Positions 50,638-60,059 of a stretch of 64,000 nucleotides of DNA are shown here, in pieces. The position numbers and the translations under genes were made by a program. A model generated the notes under the pieces. It was given only the letters and a program-made list of their open reading frames with translations. It was not told the DNA's origin and ran no database searches. Position 1 is the stretch's first letter. Every line of letters starts with the position of its first letter. The stretch is from Parabacteroides chongii (GTDB taxonomy: Bacteria; Bacteroidota; Bacteroidia; Bacteroidales; Tannerellaceae): positions 2,264,501-2,328,500 of the forward strand of contig NZ_CP120849.1 in assembly GCF_029581355.1 (NCBI RefSeq), read 5' to 3'.

Positions 50638-53385
50638 ATGAATAGAGTATACCCTGCAAAACAGTTTGCCCGTGTTACCTTGGTAGTAATGATGATGATT
50701 TTCGTTCTGTCAGGTCTTCAGGCCCAGACAAACGGTGTGGATGAAACACGGAAGGTTACGTTGAACATGCAGAAGGCTTCTGTCCGGGAGATCCTGGATG
50801 AGATCCAGAAGCAGGCTGGAGTAACTTTTTCCTATGAATCGTCTTTGTTGAGTGGGCTTCCGAAAACTACGTTCCGTGCGGATGATGAGGCACTGGAGAA
50901 TTGTCTGACACGTTTGTTTGCCAATTTACCGGTGGTGTATAAGATGACAGGAAGGATAGTTGTTCTGAAGCGTAAACCCAAGCAGGTAACGGTCAGTGGT
51001 TTTGTGCGAGACAAACGGTCCGCCGAATCTCTGATCGGGGCCTCGGTTTATGAATCCGGAAGCCGTGTAGGAACGGCATCCAATAATTTCGGTTTTTTTA
51101 GCCTGACCCTGCCGGGTGGGGATATTACGATCCGTGCCTCTTATATCGGTTATACCGGTCGGTTGTATAATCTGACTGATCTCGAACGCGACACTGTGCT
51201 GACTATTGAACTGGAACCTTCAGCATCTTTGCAGGAGGTGGTTGTGACCGGACAAAGTACCAGTAAACAGTCTGTATTAAGTACCCAGATGGGAGCGTTG
51301 GAAATTAACCAGCAGACGATCCGCTCTACACCTGTGATGTTCGGTGAGGCGGATATTATCAAGACATTGCAGTTGACTCCCGGTGTATCGTCAGGGACGG
51401 AGGGAACAGCCGGTATGTATGTACGTGGCGGAAATGTGGATGAGAACCTGTTTCTGATCGACGGTAATCCGGTGTATCAGATCAATCATATCGGTGGTAT
51501 TTTCTCGGCTTTCAATCCGGAAGCGATCAGCGGCATGGACTTCTTCAAATCGGGATTTCCTTCGCGTTATGGCGGAAGGCTTTCTTCAGTGGTCGACGTG
51601 CATATGAAAGAGGGGAATATGAAGGAATATCATGGGAGCGCCACGTTGGGTCTGATCTCCGGCAATTTGAATTTCGAGGGACCTATCGTGAAAGACCGTA
51701 CCTCTTTTAATATATCTCTGCGCCGTACCTGGCTCGATGTATTGTCGGCTCCGGCTCTTGCCATAGCTAACAAGATTACGAAGAAAAATGGCATCCGTAC
51801 CCGTGCACGTTATGCCTTTCATGATCTGAACCTGAAAGTGAATCATATATTTAACGATCGTAGCCGTATGTACTTCAGCTTGTATAACGGGAATGACGTG
51901 CTGAAGGGGGGAAGCTCTGATTTTCCTTCAAGTTCTAATACGGAAGACAGTTATAATTATGATACGGATGTTTCCTTACGCTGGGGAAATATAATGGCAA
52001 CAACCGGTTGGACCTATGTGTTCAATAATCGTTTATTTGGAAAGCTTTCCGGTGTTTTTACCCGCTATCATTCCAAATTGAGAAGTACCGATCATGATAT
52101 TGAAGGAAAAGAAGGTGATAGCGACTATTATGAAAGGTTTAGTGAAAACACTACCAATACCGGCATTATGGATTTGGGAGTACGTACTTCTTTTGATTAT
52201 TTGCCGGTTCATTCACATCATATCCGTTTTGGAGGAGATTATCTGGTACATCGTTTTCGCCCGGAATACAATCGTTCGTCTTCCTTTGACAAAAGCCAGG
52301 ATTTCATTTCCAATATTAATAAAGAGTACGCCAATGACCTGTTATGGGGACATGAGGCCGGTGTGTTTGCTGAAGATGACTGGACTTTGTTACCGTCTGT
52401 CCGTATAAATGCCGGGGTACGTTTCAGTCTGTTTAATGTGCAGGGAAAAACATATACCGGAGTTGAGCCGCGTGTGTCTCTTCGTTGGCTACTGGCTGAT
52501 AATTTAAGTTTCAAGGCTTCCTATTCACGTATGAACCAGTATGTGCACCTGATCAGCAACAGTTTCATCAGTCTGCCTACCGATGCATGGATGCCGGTAA
52601 CACGGAAACTGAAACCCTTGCTTAGCGATCAGGTCTCTGCCGGTTTTTATTATGATCTCAATAAAACCTACAGCTTTTCTGTTGAAGGATATTATAAGAC
52701 AATGGAAAATTTGCTGGAATATCGTGACGGACATACTTTTACCCCTTCTTATCTGAATTGGGAAGATAAGTTGACAGCTGGTGACGGACGTGCTTATGGT
52801 GCTGAATTTATGGTGCGTAAGGAAACCGGGCGCACGACAGGATGGATCGGTTATGGTCTTTCCTGGGCCGACCGTAAGTTTGATGAATTGAATTTGGGAG
52901 AACGTTATCCGGCACGTTTCGACAACCGGCATAAACTGAATATTGTAGTCATGCATAAAATATCTCCGAAAGTGGAAATATCTGCTGCCTGGTCGTATGC
53001 TTCGGGAAATCATGTCACATTATCGCTTGAGAATTATGAGGAACAGGAAACAGGAGGGCGCTTTGATTATACGGGAGGATATGGAAATGATCCATTGTAC
53101 AATTCTATAGATTATTATGAAGGGCGCAATAATTACCAGCTGCCGGCTTATCACCGTCTCGACCTGGGATTGAAAATCTATCGCCCGAAGAAGAAAGGGC
53201 GTATGGGAATTTGGACAATCAGTATTTACAATGTCTACTCACGGATGAATCCGTTCATGATCTATAAGAGCGATAAAGAAGTAAAAGATTCGAATAGCGC
53301 ATACGGATATAAATATGTCCCGGTATTTAAAACTGTTGGTATAATGCCTATTATACCATCTATTTCTTATACATATAAATTCTGA
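50638..53385 (+). CDS. STN-containing TonB-dependent receptor of the DUF4249-paired type, second copy
   Basis: A 915-residue paralogue of the receptor at 46239. Signal (FVLSGLQAQ, ~30), STN domain (~40-112: NMQKASVREILDEIQKQAGVTFSYESSLL), regulatory-like domain (SGFVRDKRSAESLIGASVYE), plug with EVVVTGQSTSKQSVLS, FGEADIIKTLQLTPGVSSGTEGTAGMYVRGGNVDENLFLIDGNPVYQ, and barrel ending ISYTYKF. The STN domain suggests it too could signal, but no sigma or FecR gene is adjacent; it may share the FecR at 45386. A separate unit after the inverted cold-shock gene. No clear TAnnTTTG box precedes it. Confidence 0.87.
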   Translation: MNRVYPAKQFARVTLVVMMMIFVLSGLQAQTNGVDETRKVTLNMQKASVREILDEIQKQAGVTFSYESSLLSGLPKTTFRADDEALENCLTRLFANLPVVYKMTGRIVVLKRKPKQVTVSGFVRDKRSAESLIGASVYESGSRVGTASNNFGFFSLTLPGGDITIRASYIGYTGRLYNLTDLERDTVLTIELEPSASLQEVVVTGQSTSKQSVLSTQMGALEINQQTIRSTPVMFGEADIIKTLQLTPGVSSGTEGTAGMYVRGGNVDENLFLIDGNPVYQINHIGGIFSAFNPEAISGMDFFKSGFPSRYGGRLSSVVDVHMKEGNMKEYHGSATLGLISGNLNFEGPIVKDRTSFNISLRRTWLDVLSAPALAIANKITKKNGIRTRARYAFHDLNLKVNHIFNDRSRMYFSLYNGNDVLKGGSSDFPSSSNTEDSYNYDTDVSLRWGNIMATTGWTYVFNNRLFGKLSGVFTRYHSKLRSTDHDIEGKEGDSDYYERFSENTTNTGIMDLGVRTSFDYLPVHSHHIRFGGDYLVHRFRPEYNRSSSFDKSQDFISNINKEYANDLLWGHEAGVFAEDDWTLLPSVRINAGVRFSLFNVQGKTYTGVEPRVSLRWLLADNLSFKASYSRMNQYVHLISNSFISLPTDAWMPVTRKLKPLLSDQVSAGFYYDLNKTYSFSVEGYYKTMENLLEYRDGHTFTPSYLNWEDKLTAGDGRAYGAEFMVRKETGRTTGWIGYGLSWADRKFDELNLGERYPARFDNRHKLNIVVMHKISPKVEISAAWSYASGNHVTLSLENYEEQETGGRFDYTGGYGNDPLYNSIDYYEGRNNYQLPAYHRLDLGLKIYRPKKKGRMGIWTISIYNVYSRMNPFMIYKSDKEVKDSNSAYGYKYVPVFKTVGIMPIIPSISYTYKF

Positions 53386-53389
53386 TGTT

Positions 53390-54409
53390 ATGAAAATGAG
53401 TATAAAGTGTATTTTCTTATTGAATTTTGTTCTGTTGGTATCTTCCTGCACAAAAGAGGTTGATTTGGAGTATTTGCGTCCGGATTCAAAACTGGTATTG
53501 AATAGTGTGGCCTCTCAGGGAGAACAGTTGAAAGCCTCTTTGTCGCGTACCTGGTTCTATACGGATGAAAATCCGAATGTCGTTATTAAAGATGCCCGGG
53601 TGGATTTATATGTAAATGACCGACTGGTAGAAACAATGAGTTGGGATGTAGAAGAAACGGAATATTATTCTATAGGTAATTATGTTTCTTCTTATCATCC
53701 GGTTTCAGGCGATAAGATCCGAATCGAAGCATCGAAAGACGGTTTTAAAGATGTCGCCGCCGAGGAGATCGTTCCGGACCGGCCGCCACTGATCAGTTTT
53801 GCCGCAGAAAAAATTAAGTCGCATGACCCCTATGCTTCCAGAGATATAAAAAATCGTTTTAAGGTGACATTCAAGGATGATCCTGATGCTGTCAATTGTT
53901 ATATGATCAATTTTCAGGTAGCCAGACCTATACCGGAATATGATGACGAAGATTGGACTAAGCCTCCTGTTTATAGTGGAGAATACAGGTGGGATCGTGC
54001 TTATATCGATTATGCTTCCGAGCCATTATTCGGAAATAAAATCTCTATTTTGGATAAGGTGATGGGGAATGATTGGTTATCGGGTTCTAATGGTCGTCCT
54101 TTCTCGGATGAGCAGATAAATGGAAAAGAATACACAATGACTTTGGAGGAAAGTTCATATGGATATTATTATGGGGACTCTAGTGATCTGCCGGATTCCG
54201 CAAGAGTGTATCTGTATGCCATATCTGAACCTTATTATCGATATTTATCCGCTTTGATATCTTTGTATGATGGTTCCTTGAATAATGACCTGGCTGATGT
54301 CGGACTGGCTGAACCGGTCCGGGCGTTCAATAATATCAAGGGTGGCATCGGGATATTGGGAGCTGTGTGTGTGGACAGTCTTACGGTTGCCATTCAAAAA
54401 TTAAACTGA
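53390..54409 (+). CDS. DUF4249 lipoprotein, second copy
   Basis: A 339-residue lipoprotein (NFVLLVSSC, Cys20) 4 bp after its receptor gene. The opening VDLEYLRPDSKLVLNSVASQGEQLKASLSRTW parallels the first DUF4249 protein; ARVDLYVNDRLVETM, SGDKIRIEASKDGF and SEPYYRYLSALISLYDGSL follow in the same order. Function unknown; probably the surface partner of the second receptor. Its last 29 bp overlap the last 29 bp of the opposite-strand nuclease-family gene. Confidence 0.85.
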   Translation: MKMSIKCIFLLNFVLLVSSCTKEVDLEYLRPDSKLVLNSVASQGEQLKASLSRTWFYTDENPNVVIKDARVDLYVNDRLVETMSWDVEETEYYSIGNYVSSYHPVSGDKIRIEASKDGFKDVAAEEIVPDRPPLISFAAEKIKSHDPYASRDIKNRFKVTFKDDPDAVNCYMINFQVARPIPEYDDEDWTKPPVYSGEYRWDRAYIDYASEPLFGNKISILDKVMGNDWLSGSNGRPFSDEQINGKEYTMTLEESSYGYYYGDSSDLPDSARVYLYAISEPYYRYLSALISLYDGSLNNDLADVGLAEPVRAFNNIKGGIGILGAVCVDSLTVAIQKLN

Positions 54410-55280
54410 CCGGATAATGATCCGAAATCCCTTCCAGGTCTTTTCCATTATGGACGGATGCATGGACGCATCGAGGAGCCAGGGAAGGAGAAACCAGAAT
54501 ATAATCCAGGCGCTCACCGAGCATTTTCAGACGCGGATCGCCCCATTGCCATTCGTAGAGAGTGGCAGCGGGATATGACATTCGTTTGTTGGCAGGGGCG
54601 AACATCTTGACAGGATCGGCAAAACCGATGGAGAGGAATTGGGATAAGACGGAGTAATCGAACTGTTCACCACGCATATTTCCATATTCCGGGTGTTTCT
54701 TATCCCATCCCAGCATATTCTTTCTGAGCTCGGTATGCGTTTCAACCTCGTCGGCATCGAAAGGAGAATAAGCATTAAAATCACCCATCACCAGGCACTC
54801 GTTGAGTTCGTTTTCCCGAATATATTGTGTGATGGCAGTCGCTTCTTTCAGCCGGTAGCTCCATTCGAACGGGCTGAGGTGGGTGACGATGATATCCAGC
54901 CCGTAGGTCTGTGCATGCAACATACCATGCCAGAAGCCTTCGACCTGCTTTTTGATCACCCGGATCGGTTGAAGGGAAGTAAGTCCTACCGGATATCCTT
55001 CCTCCTTTATGATGGCTACATACGGATGGCCGTAAGAGGCTGCCAGTTCCGACAAGTCTTTTTCTGTAAATCCCACGAGTTCTTCCAAAGCGACAATCTG
55101 CGGTTTCTGCTCATTCATCCAATCGACGAAACGCGCTCTCCGAGCAGCATCCTTTTCAAATCCATTCCAGATATTGTAAGAAATGACTTTGAGTGTTTGC
55201 TGATTCGTATCCTGGGCGATTCCCTTGAAAGAGAATGTGAATAGTAAGAAAAACAGGCTGAACGCTTTGAAAATTTTCAT
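54381..55280 (-). CDS. Endonuclease/exonuclease/phosphatase-family secreted protein
   Basis: A 299-residue exported EEP-fold metal-dependent phosphoesterase (signal MKIFKAFSLFFLLFTFSFKGIAQ, ~23). Motifs: VISYNIWNGF (Asn metal ligand), ALEEL (catalytic Glu), IVTHLSPF, VMGDFNAYSPFD (Asp/Asn) and ISDHYPV (catalytic Asp-His). The family includes nucleases, sphingomyelinases and sugar- or lipid-phosphate hydrolases, so the substrate cannot be given. It is the last gene of the minus-strand PUL, 42 bp after GH130, and a second EEP protein lies at the other end of the same locus. Confidence 0.85.
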   Translation of the reverse strand: MKIFKAFSLFFLLFTFSFKGIAQDTNQQTLKVISYNIWNGFEKDAARRARFVDWMNEQKPQIVALEELVGFTEKDLSELAASYGHPYVAIIKEEGYPVGLTSLQPIRVIKKQVEGFWHGMLHAQTYGLDIIVTHLSPFEWSYRLKEATAITQYIRENELNECLVMGDFNAYSPFDADEVETHTELRKNMLGWDKKHPEYGNMRGEQFDYSVLSQFLSIGFADPVKMFAPANKRMSYPAATLYEWQWGDPRLKMLGERLDYILVSPSLAPRCVHASVHNGKDLEGISDHYPVSLIFEWQP

Positions 55281-55322
55281 GGTAATGTATGTTTTATTCT
55301 TTCTTTATAAAGTATGAACGTT

Positions 55323-56501
55323 TTATTCCCTCTTATATTGTTTGTTTTTGTCAATCAACTCATTGATCCGCGCTACAGAAGCAGCAGACCGGAGGCCGTC
55401 GGGCGGGGTATTCAAACAATAATCGACTAATACCTGTATATTTGAAACTGCCACATGCATCCGCGTGTCACTAGATGCATAATAGATGAATACCTTGCCG
55501 TCTTCATCGGCAATCCAGCCGTTGGAGAATAATACGTTGGAGACATCCCCCGTACGTTCTTCGCCGACAGGTGCCATGAAATAGCCTCCGGGCTGTGCAA
55601 TAACTTTGGTCGGATCTTCCAGTGACGTCATGTACAGATAAAGCACATAACGCAAGCCGGCAGCACATCCCCTGACTCCGTGGGCCAGATGCAACCAGCC
55701 CGCCGGAGTCTTGATAGGATGCGGTCCTTCCCCATTCTTGACCTCTTTGATAGTATGATAGTGGCGTTTATCTATAATTTGTTCAGAGAGAATAGATGCA
55801 TTCGTTATATCATCGATCAGGCTCCAGCCTATGCCACCTCCGCTTCCGGCATCGATAAAGCCGTCTTGCGGGCGAGTGTAGAGGGCATATTTCCCGTCGA
55901 CAAATTCCGGATGAAGGACTACATTGCGCTGCTGGCTTTTTGATTTCAGGTCCGGTAGCCTTTCCCAGTCGATCAAGTCTTTTGTGCGGACAATTCCGGC
56001 TTTTGCTACGGCCGATGACAAGTCACCCGGAGCGGCAGCCGGATCATGGCGCTCGCTGCAAAAGATACCGTATATCCAACCGTCTTCGTGGGCGGTCAGG
56101 CGCATGTCATATACGTTTGTCTCCTCCGGGTCTATGTCCGGCAGGTTGACCGGCCGTTCCCAGAACCGGAAGTTGTCCACCCCATTCGGACTCTCGGCAA
56201 TGGCAAAGAATGATTTACGGTCCCAACCCTCTACACGGACCATCAATAGATACTTATCCTTCCACTTTATCGCCCCGGAGTTCATACAGGCATTTACCCC
56301 GATACGCTCTAGACAGTATAGGTTGGTATCCGGATTTAGGTCATATCTCCATTCTAATGGGATATGATTCGCTGTTACAACTGGGTAAGCATAGCGGGTT
56401 ATTATTCCATTATCTTCAACTACGAGCAGATTTTCCCTTTCCAACAGAGCTTTCTGCTTATTACGCAGAACTTCAATTCTATTTTGAAAACTAATTTTCA
56501 T
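55323..56501 (-). CDS. GH130 4-O-beta-D-mannosyl-D-glucose phosphorylase-like protein
   Basis: A 392-residue cytoplasmic enzyme without signal peptide. It has the GH130_1 layout: [73 protein letters not shown] with the catalytic Asp of [30 protein letters not shown] and LHLAHGVRG. Length matches characterised Bacteroides mannosylglucose phosphorylases (~390). The reaction would be phosphorolysis of Man-beta-1,4-Glc to mannose-1-phosphate and glucose, typical of mannan use; other disaccharides in the family cannot be excluded. It starts 24 bp after the sulfotransferase-like gene. Confidence 0.88.
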   Translation of the reverse strand: MKISFQNRIEVLRNKQKALLERENLLVVEDNGIITRYAYPVVTANHIPLEWRYDLNPDTNLYCLERIGVNACMNSGAIKWKDKYLLMVRVEGWDRKSFFAIAESPNGVDNFRFWERPVNLPDIDPEETNVYDMRLTAHEDGWIYGIFCSERHDPAAAPGDLSSAVAKAGIVRTKDLIDWERLPDLKSKSQQRNVVLHPEFVDGKYALYTRPQDGFIDAGSGGGIGWSLIDDITNASILSEQIIDKRHYHTIKEVKNGEGPHPIKTPAGWLHLAHGVRGCAAGLRYVLYLYMTSLEDPTKVIAQPGGYFMAPVGEERTGDVSNVLFSNGWIADEDGKVFIYYASSDTRMHVAVSNIQVLVDYCLNTPPDGLRSAASVARINELIDKNKQYKRE

Positions 56502-56525
56502 GGCTTATATAATTTCATTCGACTG

Positions 56526-58316
56526 TTACATACCTTCCGGGTAAAGGCTAAGGCGAGTACCCCGATGGAAATTAGTACATATTTCCATCTCGAAAACTAT
56601 TTCATTTGTTTGCGGATCAATTTCTATAATATGTCCTCCATATGTACCATTGCTTAATTTGTTTCCCATACCCGGGCAGAAAAGAACATGTTTTGTTTCC
56701 GGTAAATATTGTACGGACGACATGGCAGCGGCATAACAATCCTCCCGTTCACTTCCGTACGACCAAACCTGTCTGACTGTCTTGTTCGTTTCGTCAACTT
56801 CATATTCGACAATACGACTGTATTGGCCAGGCTCGGTGAATACTTTTGATATATAATTGCGGGCGTAACCATTGTCGAAAACAAGTATATGGCCATTCGG
56901 CATAATGACAGGTGTATGTTGTCCCCAGGGCCAGTCAAAATCCGGACTGCTTTTTTCTCCGCTTATGACTTGTGGATCTGTTATTTCATTACCGTTTTTA
57001 TCTAAAGGCTTTAATAAATACTTGTTATATTCTGGACGCCAGTTTTTATGCGGACTGATGATCCATGCTAATTCACCATTTCTATGGTATTTAAAAACAC
57101 CCTGAAAGCGGGCAGATGCGAATATATCATCGCCCCAATATTGTACAGCATTGTGATGCGCCCAGTTACCTTGTGTCTGTCCGAAAGATGCTCCCGGCAA
57201 AGATGGATCTGTTGCTGCATAACGAGCTGAATCCAGTATTTGTGCCAGATCCCATGCCTGAGTAATTGTACCTTCATTCGGGCTTATCTCAATAACGTGG
57301 TCATAGATACGTGACTGGCCTGTATTTAAGGTGGCATCCATTTTTGTAACGGCTACTAACAATTTGCCGTTTTCTCCTATGACCGCTTCATGATGAAAGT
57401 TATATCCTAATGCTTTTAAATCCCATTTTCTGACCACTTCACCCAGAATATTGACTTCGGCTACCTGGTAATTGTTTGCATCTCCAACTAGATAATTACC
57501 ATTCTCCAACCGGTGTAATCCGCATTGGGCTCCGATGTGTAACAGATCCGGAGAGGTGCGCCAGTCCAATACCCAACGAATCTCTCCGTCAGCATCCAGC
57601 ATGTAAGGGCATGAAGTATCGGCTTCACTTGCTCCCGGGTCATTCAGTAAGACCATTCCCGGCTCCATTTTATCGATTAAAGCCTTCTTAACTTTAATAT
57701 AACTTGGAAGTGCTGTGATATTCAACGGGCTTGTTTTTATTGTCGTCTGTGTGCGGGCGCGTTCATTCCCGTTTTTATCTGTCATAACAATGCTAATCGT
57801 ATTTTCATAATCCGGATATAATCCCAAAATGGTCAGATTCTGGTTTTCTCCATAATTACTGAAAAGATATTCAATGGTACCGTGGCTGCCTTCTTTACCG
57901 TGAACGATAATTTTGGCACGGCCTTTTACCGGAAAGGCAGCAAATATATTAGCCGCCAAAGGATTATATCCGGATGGGTTCAGTTTGACTGTCTGAATCG
58001 CATTATTTATATTTTTCCCTAAAGTAGGAATCGAAATTTCTTGCTTGTTGTTAAATGTCAGAACGGTGTTCCATTTCTCGTAGTTTTCGTTGACCGACTC
58101 TACGATGTCGGTTGGGATATCTATACTCCCGGTTTCAAAAGTAAGCGTGTAATTGTTATCATTGTGGGCAATGTCTTTTAACAAACTGCCCTCTTCAATA
58201 AATGTTTGTATTTTTGAAGTCTCTCCACTAGTATTGATAATCGTTTCTTCCTCGTCACATCCTGAAAGACAAGTGAGCATTACTATAGCTGTAAATAAGT
58301 ATTTAGTGAGTTTCAT
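56526..58316 (-). CDS. Arylsulfotransferase (ASST)-family lipoprotein
   Basis: A 596-residue lipoprotein (lipobox LSGC, Cys20). An N-terminal beta-sandwich (~30-190) is followed by an ASST beta-propeller (~210-596). Candidate catalytic residues are in the expected order: NFHHEAV, WAHHNAV, FASARFQGVFKY and GQHTPVIMPNGHILVFDNG, which match the three His and one Arg of bacterial arylsulfate sulfotransferases. The family transfers sulfate between phenolic donors and acceptors without PAPS; here the donor and acceptor are unknown. It lies between SusD and GH130, an unusual place for this family, and a terminator-like hairpin separates it from susD. Confidence 0.8.
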   Translation of the reverse strand: MKLTKYLFTAIVMLTCLSGCDEEETIINTSGETSKIQTFIEEGSLLKDIAHNDNNYTLTFETGSIDIPTDIVESVNENYEKWNTVLTFNNKQEISIPTLGKNINNAIQTVKLNPSGYNPLAANIFAAFPVKGRAKIIVHGKEGSHGTIEYLFSNYGENQNLTILGLYPDYENTISIVMTDKNGNERARTQTTIKTSPLNITALPSYIKVKKALIDKMEPGMVLLNDPGASEADTSCPYMLDADGEIRWVLDWRTSPDLLHIGAQCGLHRLENGNYLVGDANNYQVAEVNILGEVVRKWDLKALGYNFHHEAVIGENGKLLVAVTKMDATLNTGQSRIYDHVIEISPNEGTITQAWDLAQILDSARYAATDPSLPGASFGQTQGNWAHHNAVQYWGDDIFASARFQGVFKYHRNGELAWIISPHKNWRPEYNKYLLKPLDKNGNEITDPQVISGEKSSPDFDWPWGQHTPVIMPNGHILVFDNGYARNYISKVFTEPGQYSRIVEYEVDETNKTVRQVWSYGSEREDCYAAAMSSVQYLPETKHVLFCPGMGNKLSNGTYGGHIIEIDPQTNEIVFEMEICTNFHRGTRLSLYPEGM

Positions 58317-58333
58317 AGGAGTGGTGATTTAAG

Positions 58334-58367
58334 AAAAAAGGGAGAGGGTTTACTCTCTCCCTTTTTT
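58334..58367. terminator. Bidirectional terminator hairpin between susD and the ASST gene
   Basis: AAAAAAGGGAGAG pairs perfectly with CTCTCCCTTTTTT around an 8-base loop (58347-58354). On the minus strand it lies 15 bp after the susD stop, inside the PUL, so it should lower or separate expression of ASST, GH130 and EEP. Confidence 0.85.
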
Positions 58368-58381
58368 GTATTATTAATTAT

Positions 58382-60037
58382 TTATTCCCAACCTTCAGTC
58401 TGAGTACAAAGACTGTTGTTGTTCATTTCCTGGAAAGGAACAGGCAGCCAACGGTATTTAGCAGTGAAGCTGGCGCCTCCCTGTGTTTTTTGGTCAACCA
58501 GGAACGCTTTCAGTTCATCGTTATTGAACCAATGTTTCAGATAATACCAACGTGTACTTTCTTCTACTAATTCTAGCATATTCTGGTGCTGAATTTCTTT
58601 CATCAAGTCAGCCTGGCTTCCAAATGTCTTTTCTGCTAGACCGGCACGGTCACGAACCCGCTTCAGTGCAGCATTAGCACCTGCGATATCATTTGTTTGA
58701 GCACATGCTTCTGCATACATTAGCAATACTTCAGCAAAACGCATAACACGATAGTTCATTTTACGGGAACTCCAGGTGGTTTCACCTCCATAGAAACTGC
58801 AACCACTTTTACTCCACCATGCACTGTATTTTTTCAAAAGGAAACGGCCTTCTTTTCCGTCGATAGTAGGATAATCAGGTTTGCCTCCAAGTAATTTTTT
58901 ACCTAAAGCAACTTGCCACATAGGGTCGAAATCAACATCATTGTACCATGTTTCATCAGCTTTTGTATCATTATAATCAGAATATTTGAAATACATTGTA
59001 GTATACATACGTTTGTCCCAACGTGAATCAGATCCTGCAGGACGTTCTTCTGCTATGAACTCATCTACTAATGCTGCAGAAGGCTGCATTTTGTACCAAC
59101 CACCACTGGCAGGCAGGTCCGGACCAAAGAAGTTGGCCAATACATTACCCATGTTGGCATCTGTACCTTCACCGCTGTTCCAACGTCCGGATTCGTCACC
59201 GAACTGGTCGTAGTTCAATTCAAAGATAGATTCTTTATTAAATTCAGTATCATCGCGGAAGTTGTCAGCATAATCTTCCATCAAATCGTATGAATAAGGA
59301 GCCTGCATCAGTTTTCCTAATTCTGTTTTTGCATCTGCATATTTCTTCTGGAACAGATAACTCTTTCCAAGGAAAGCAATAGCAGCCCCTTTGGTTACAC
59401 GTCCGTTTTCAGTAGCGGGACGGCTTTCGGGTAATAATTCGATCGCTTTTTTCAGATCGTTTTCAGCCTGTGCCCAAACTTCTTCTGCAGAAGACATTTC
59501 TTTTGCTATATCCAATGTGGAAATGACCGGTTCCGTACGGATGATAGCCTTGCCATAGTTAATCGCTAACAGATAGTAATTAAATCCTCTGAAGAAGTAA
59601 GCTTCACCACGGATAGGATTCTTTATTTCATCTTTTACGGGGCAGTCTTCTCCTGTATTTTTCAAGAGTACATTGGAGCGTTGTATTGCAGTGTATAAAT
59701 AATCCCAAGGGTTACCGTCTGTTTCCGGTGAGTTATTGAATATAACATAATCCCATGTGAACTTTTCTTCACCGACAGTTGTATAGATATCGTCAGCTAA
59801 ACTATTGTTAGGGGCCTGAAAACAGTTGTATGCTCCGTAATAGCCATAGACACTGGCGCGAACTCGGTTATAAACAGTTGCTATAGCGGCATCCAGGTCA
59901 TCAGCACTCTGCCAGTATGTAGCGTCTGTGGGACGGTTAGGATTGACTTCATTCAAAAAGTTGGATTCGTTGCATGAGCATAGAACAGAACTTGCAGCCA
60001 ATGCCAATAAATAATTTTTTATCTTAGTTGTTTTCAT
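58382..60037 (-). CDS. SusD-like glycan-binding lipoprotein (minus-strand PUL)
   Basis: A 551-residue SusD. I use ATG 60037 (MKTTKIKNYLLALAASSVLCSC, Cys22); an ATG three codons upstream at 60046 is an alternative. FLNEVNPNRPTDATYWQSADDLDAAI, GEAYFFRGFNYYLLAINYGKAIIRT, YRVMRFAEVLLMYAEACAQ, ELVEESTRWYYLKHW and LPVPFQEMNNNSLCTQTEGW are SusD features. It starts 22 bp after susC and is followed by a terminator, so susC-susD likely form the main transcript. Confidence 0.92.
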   Translation of the reverse strand: MKTTKIKNYLLALAASSVLCSCNESNFLNEVNPNRPTDATYWQSADDLDAAIATVYNRVRASVYGYYGAYNCFQAPNNSLADDIYTTVGEEKFTWDYVIFNNSPETDGNPWDYLYTAIQRSNVLLKNTGEDCPVKDEIKNPIRGEAYFFRGFNYYLLAINYGKAIIRTEPVISTLDIAKEMSSAEEVWAQAENDLKKAIELLPESRPATENGRVTKGAAIAFLGKSYLFQKKYADAKTELGKLMQAPYSYDLMEDYADNFRDDTEFNKESIFELNYDQFGDESGRWNSGEGTDANMGNVLANFFGPDLPASGGWYKMQPSAALVDEFIAEERPAGSDSRWDKRMYTTMYFKYSDYNDTKADETWYNDVDFDPMWQVALGKKLLGGKPDYPTIDGKEGRFLLKKYSAWWSKSGCSFYGGETTWSSRKMNYRVMRFAEVLLMYAEACAQTNDIAGANAALKRVRDRAGLAEKTFGSQADLMKEIQHQNMLELVEESTRWYYLKHWFNNDELKAFLVDQKTQGGASFTAKYRWLPVPFQEMNNNSLCTQTEGWE

Positions 60038-60059
60038 AAAATACATCTCTTTTTAATCG

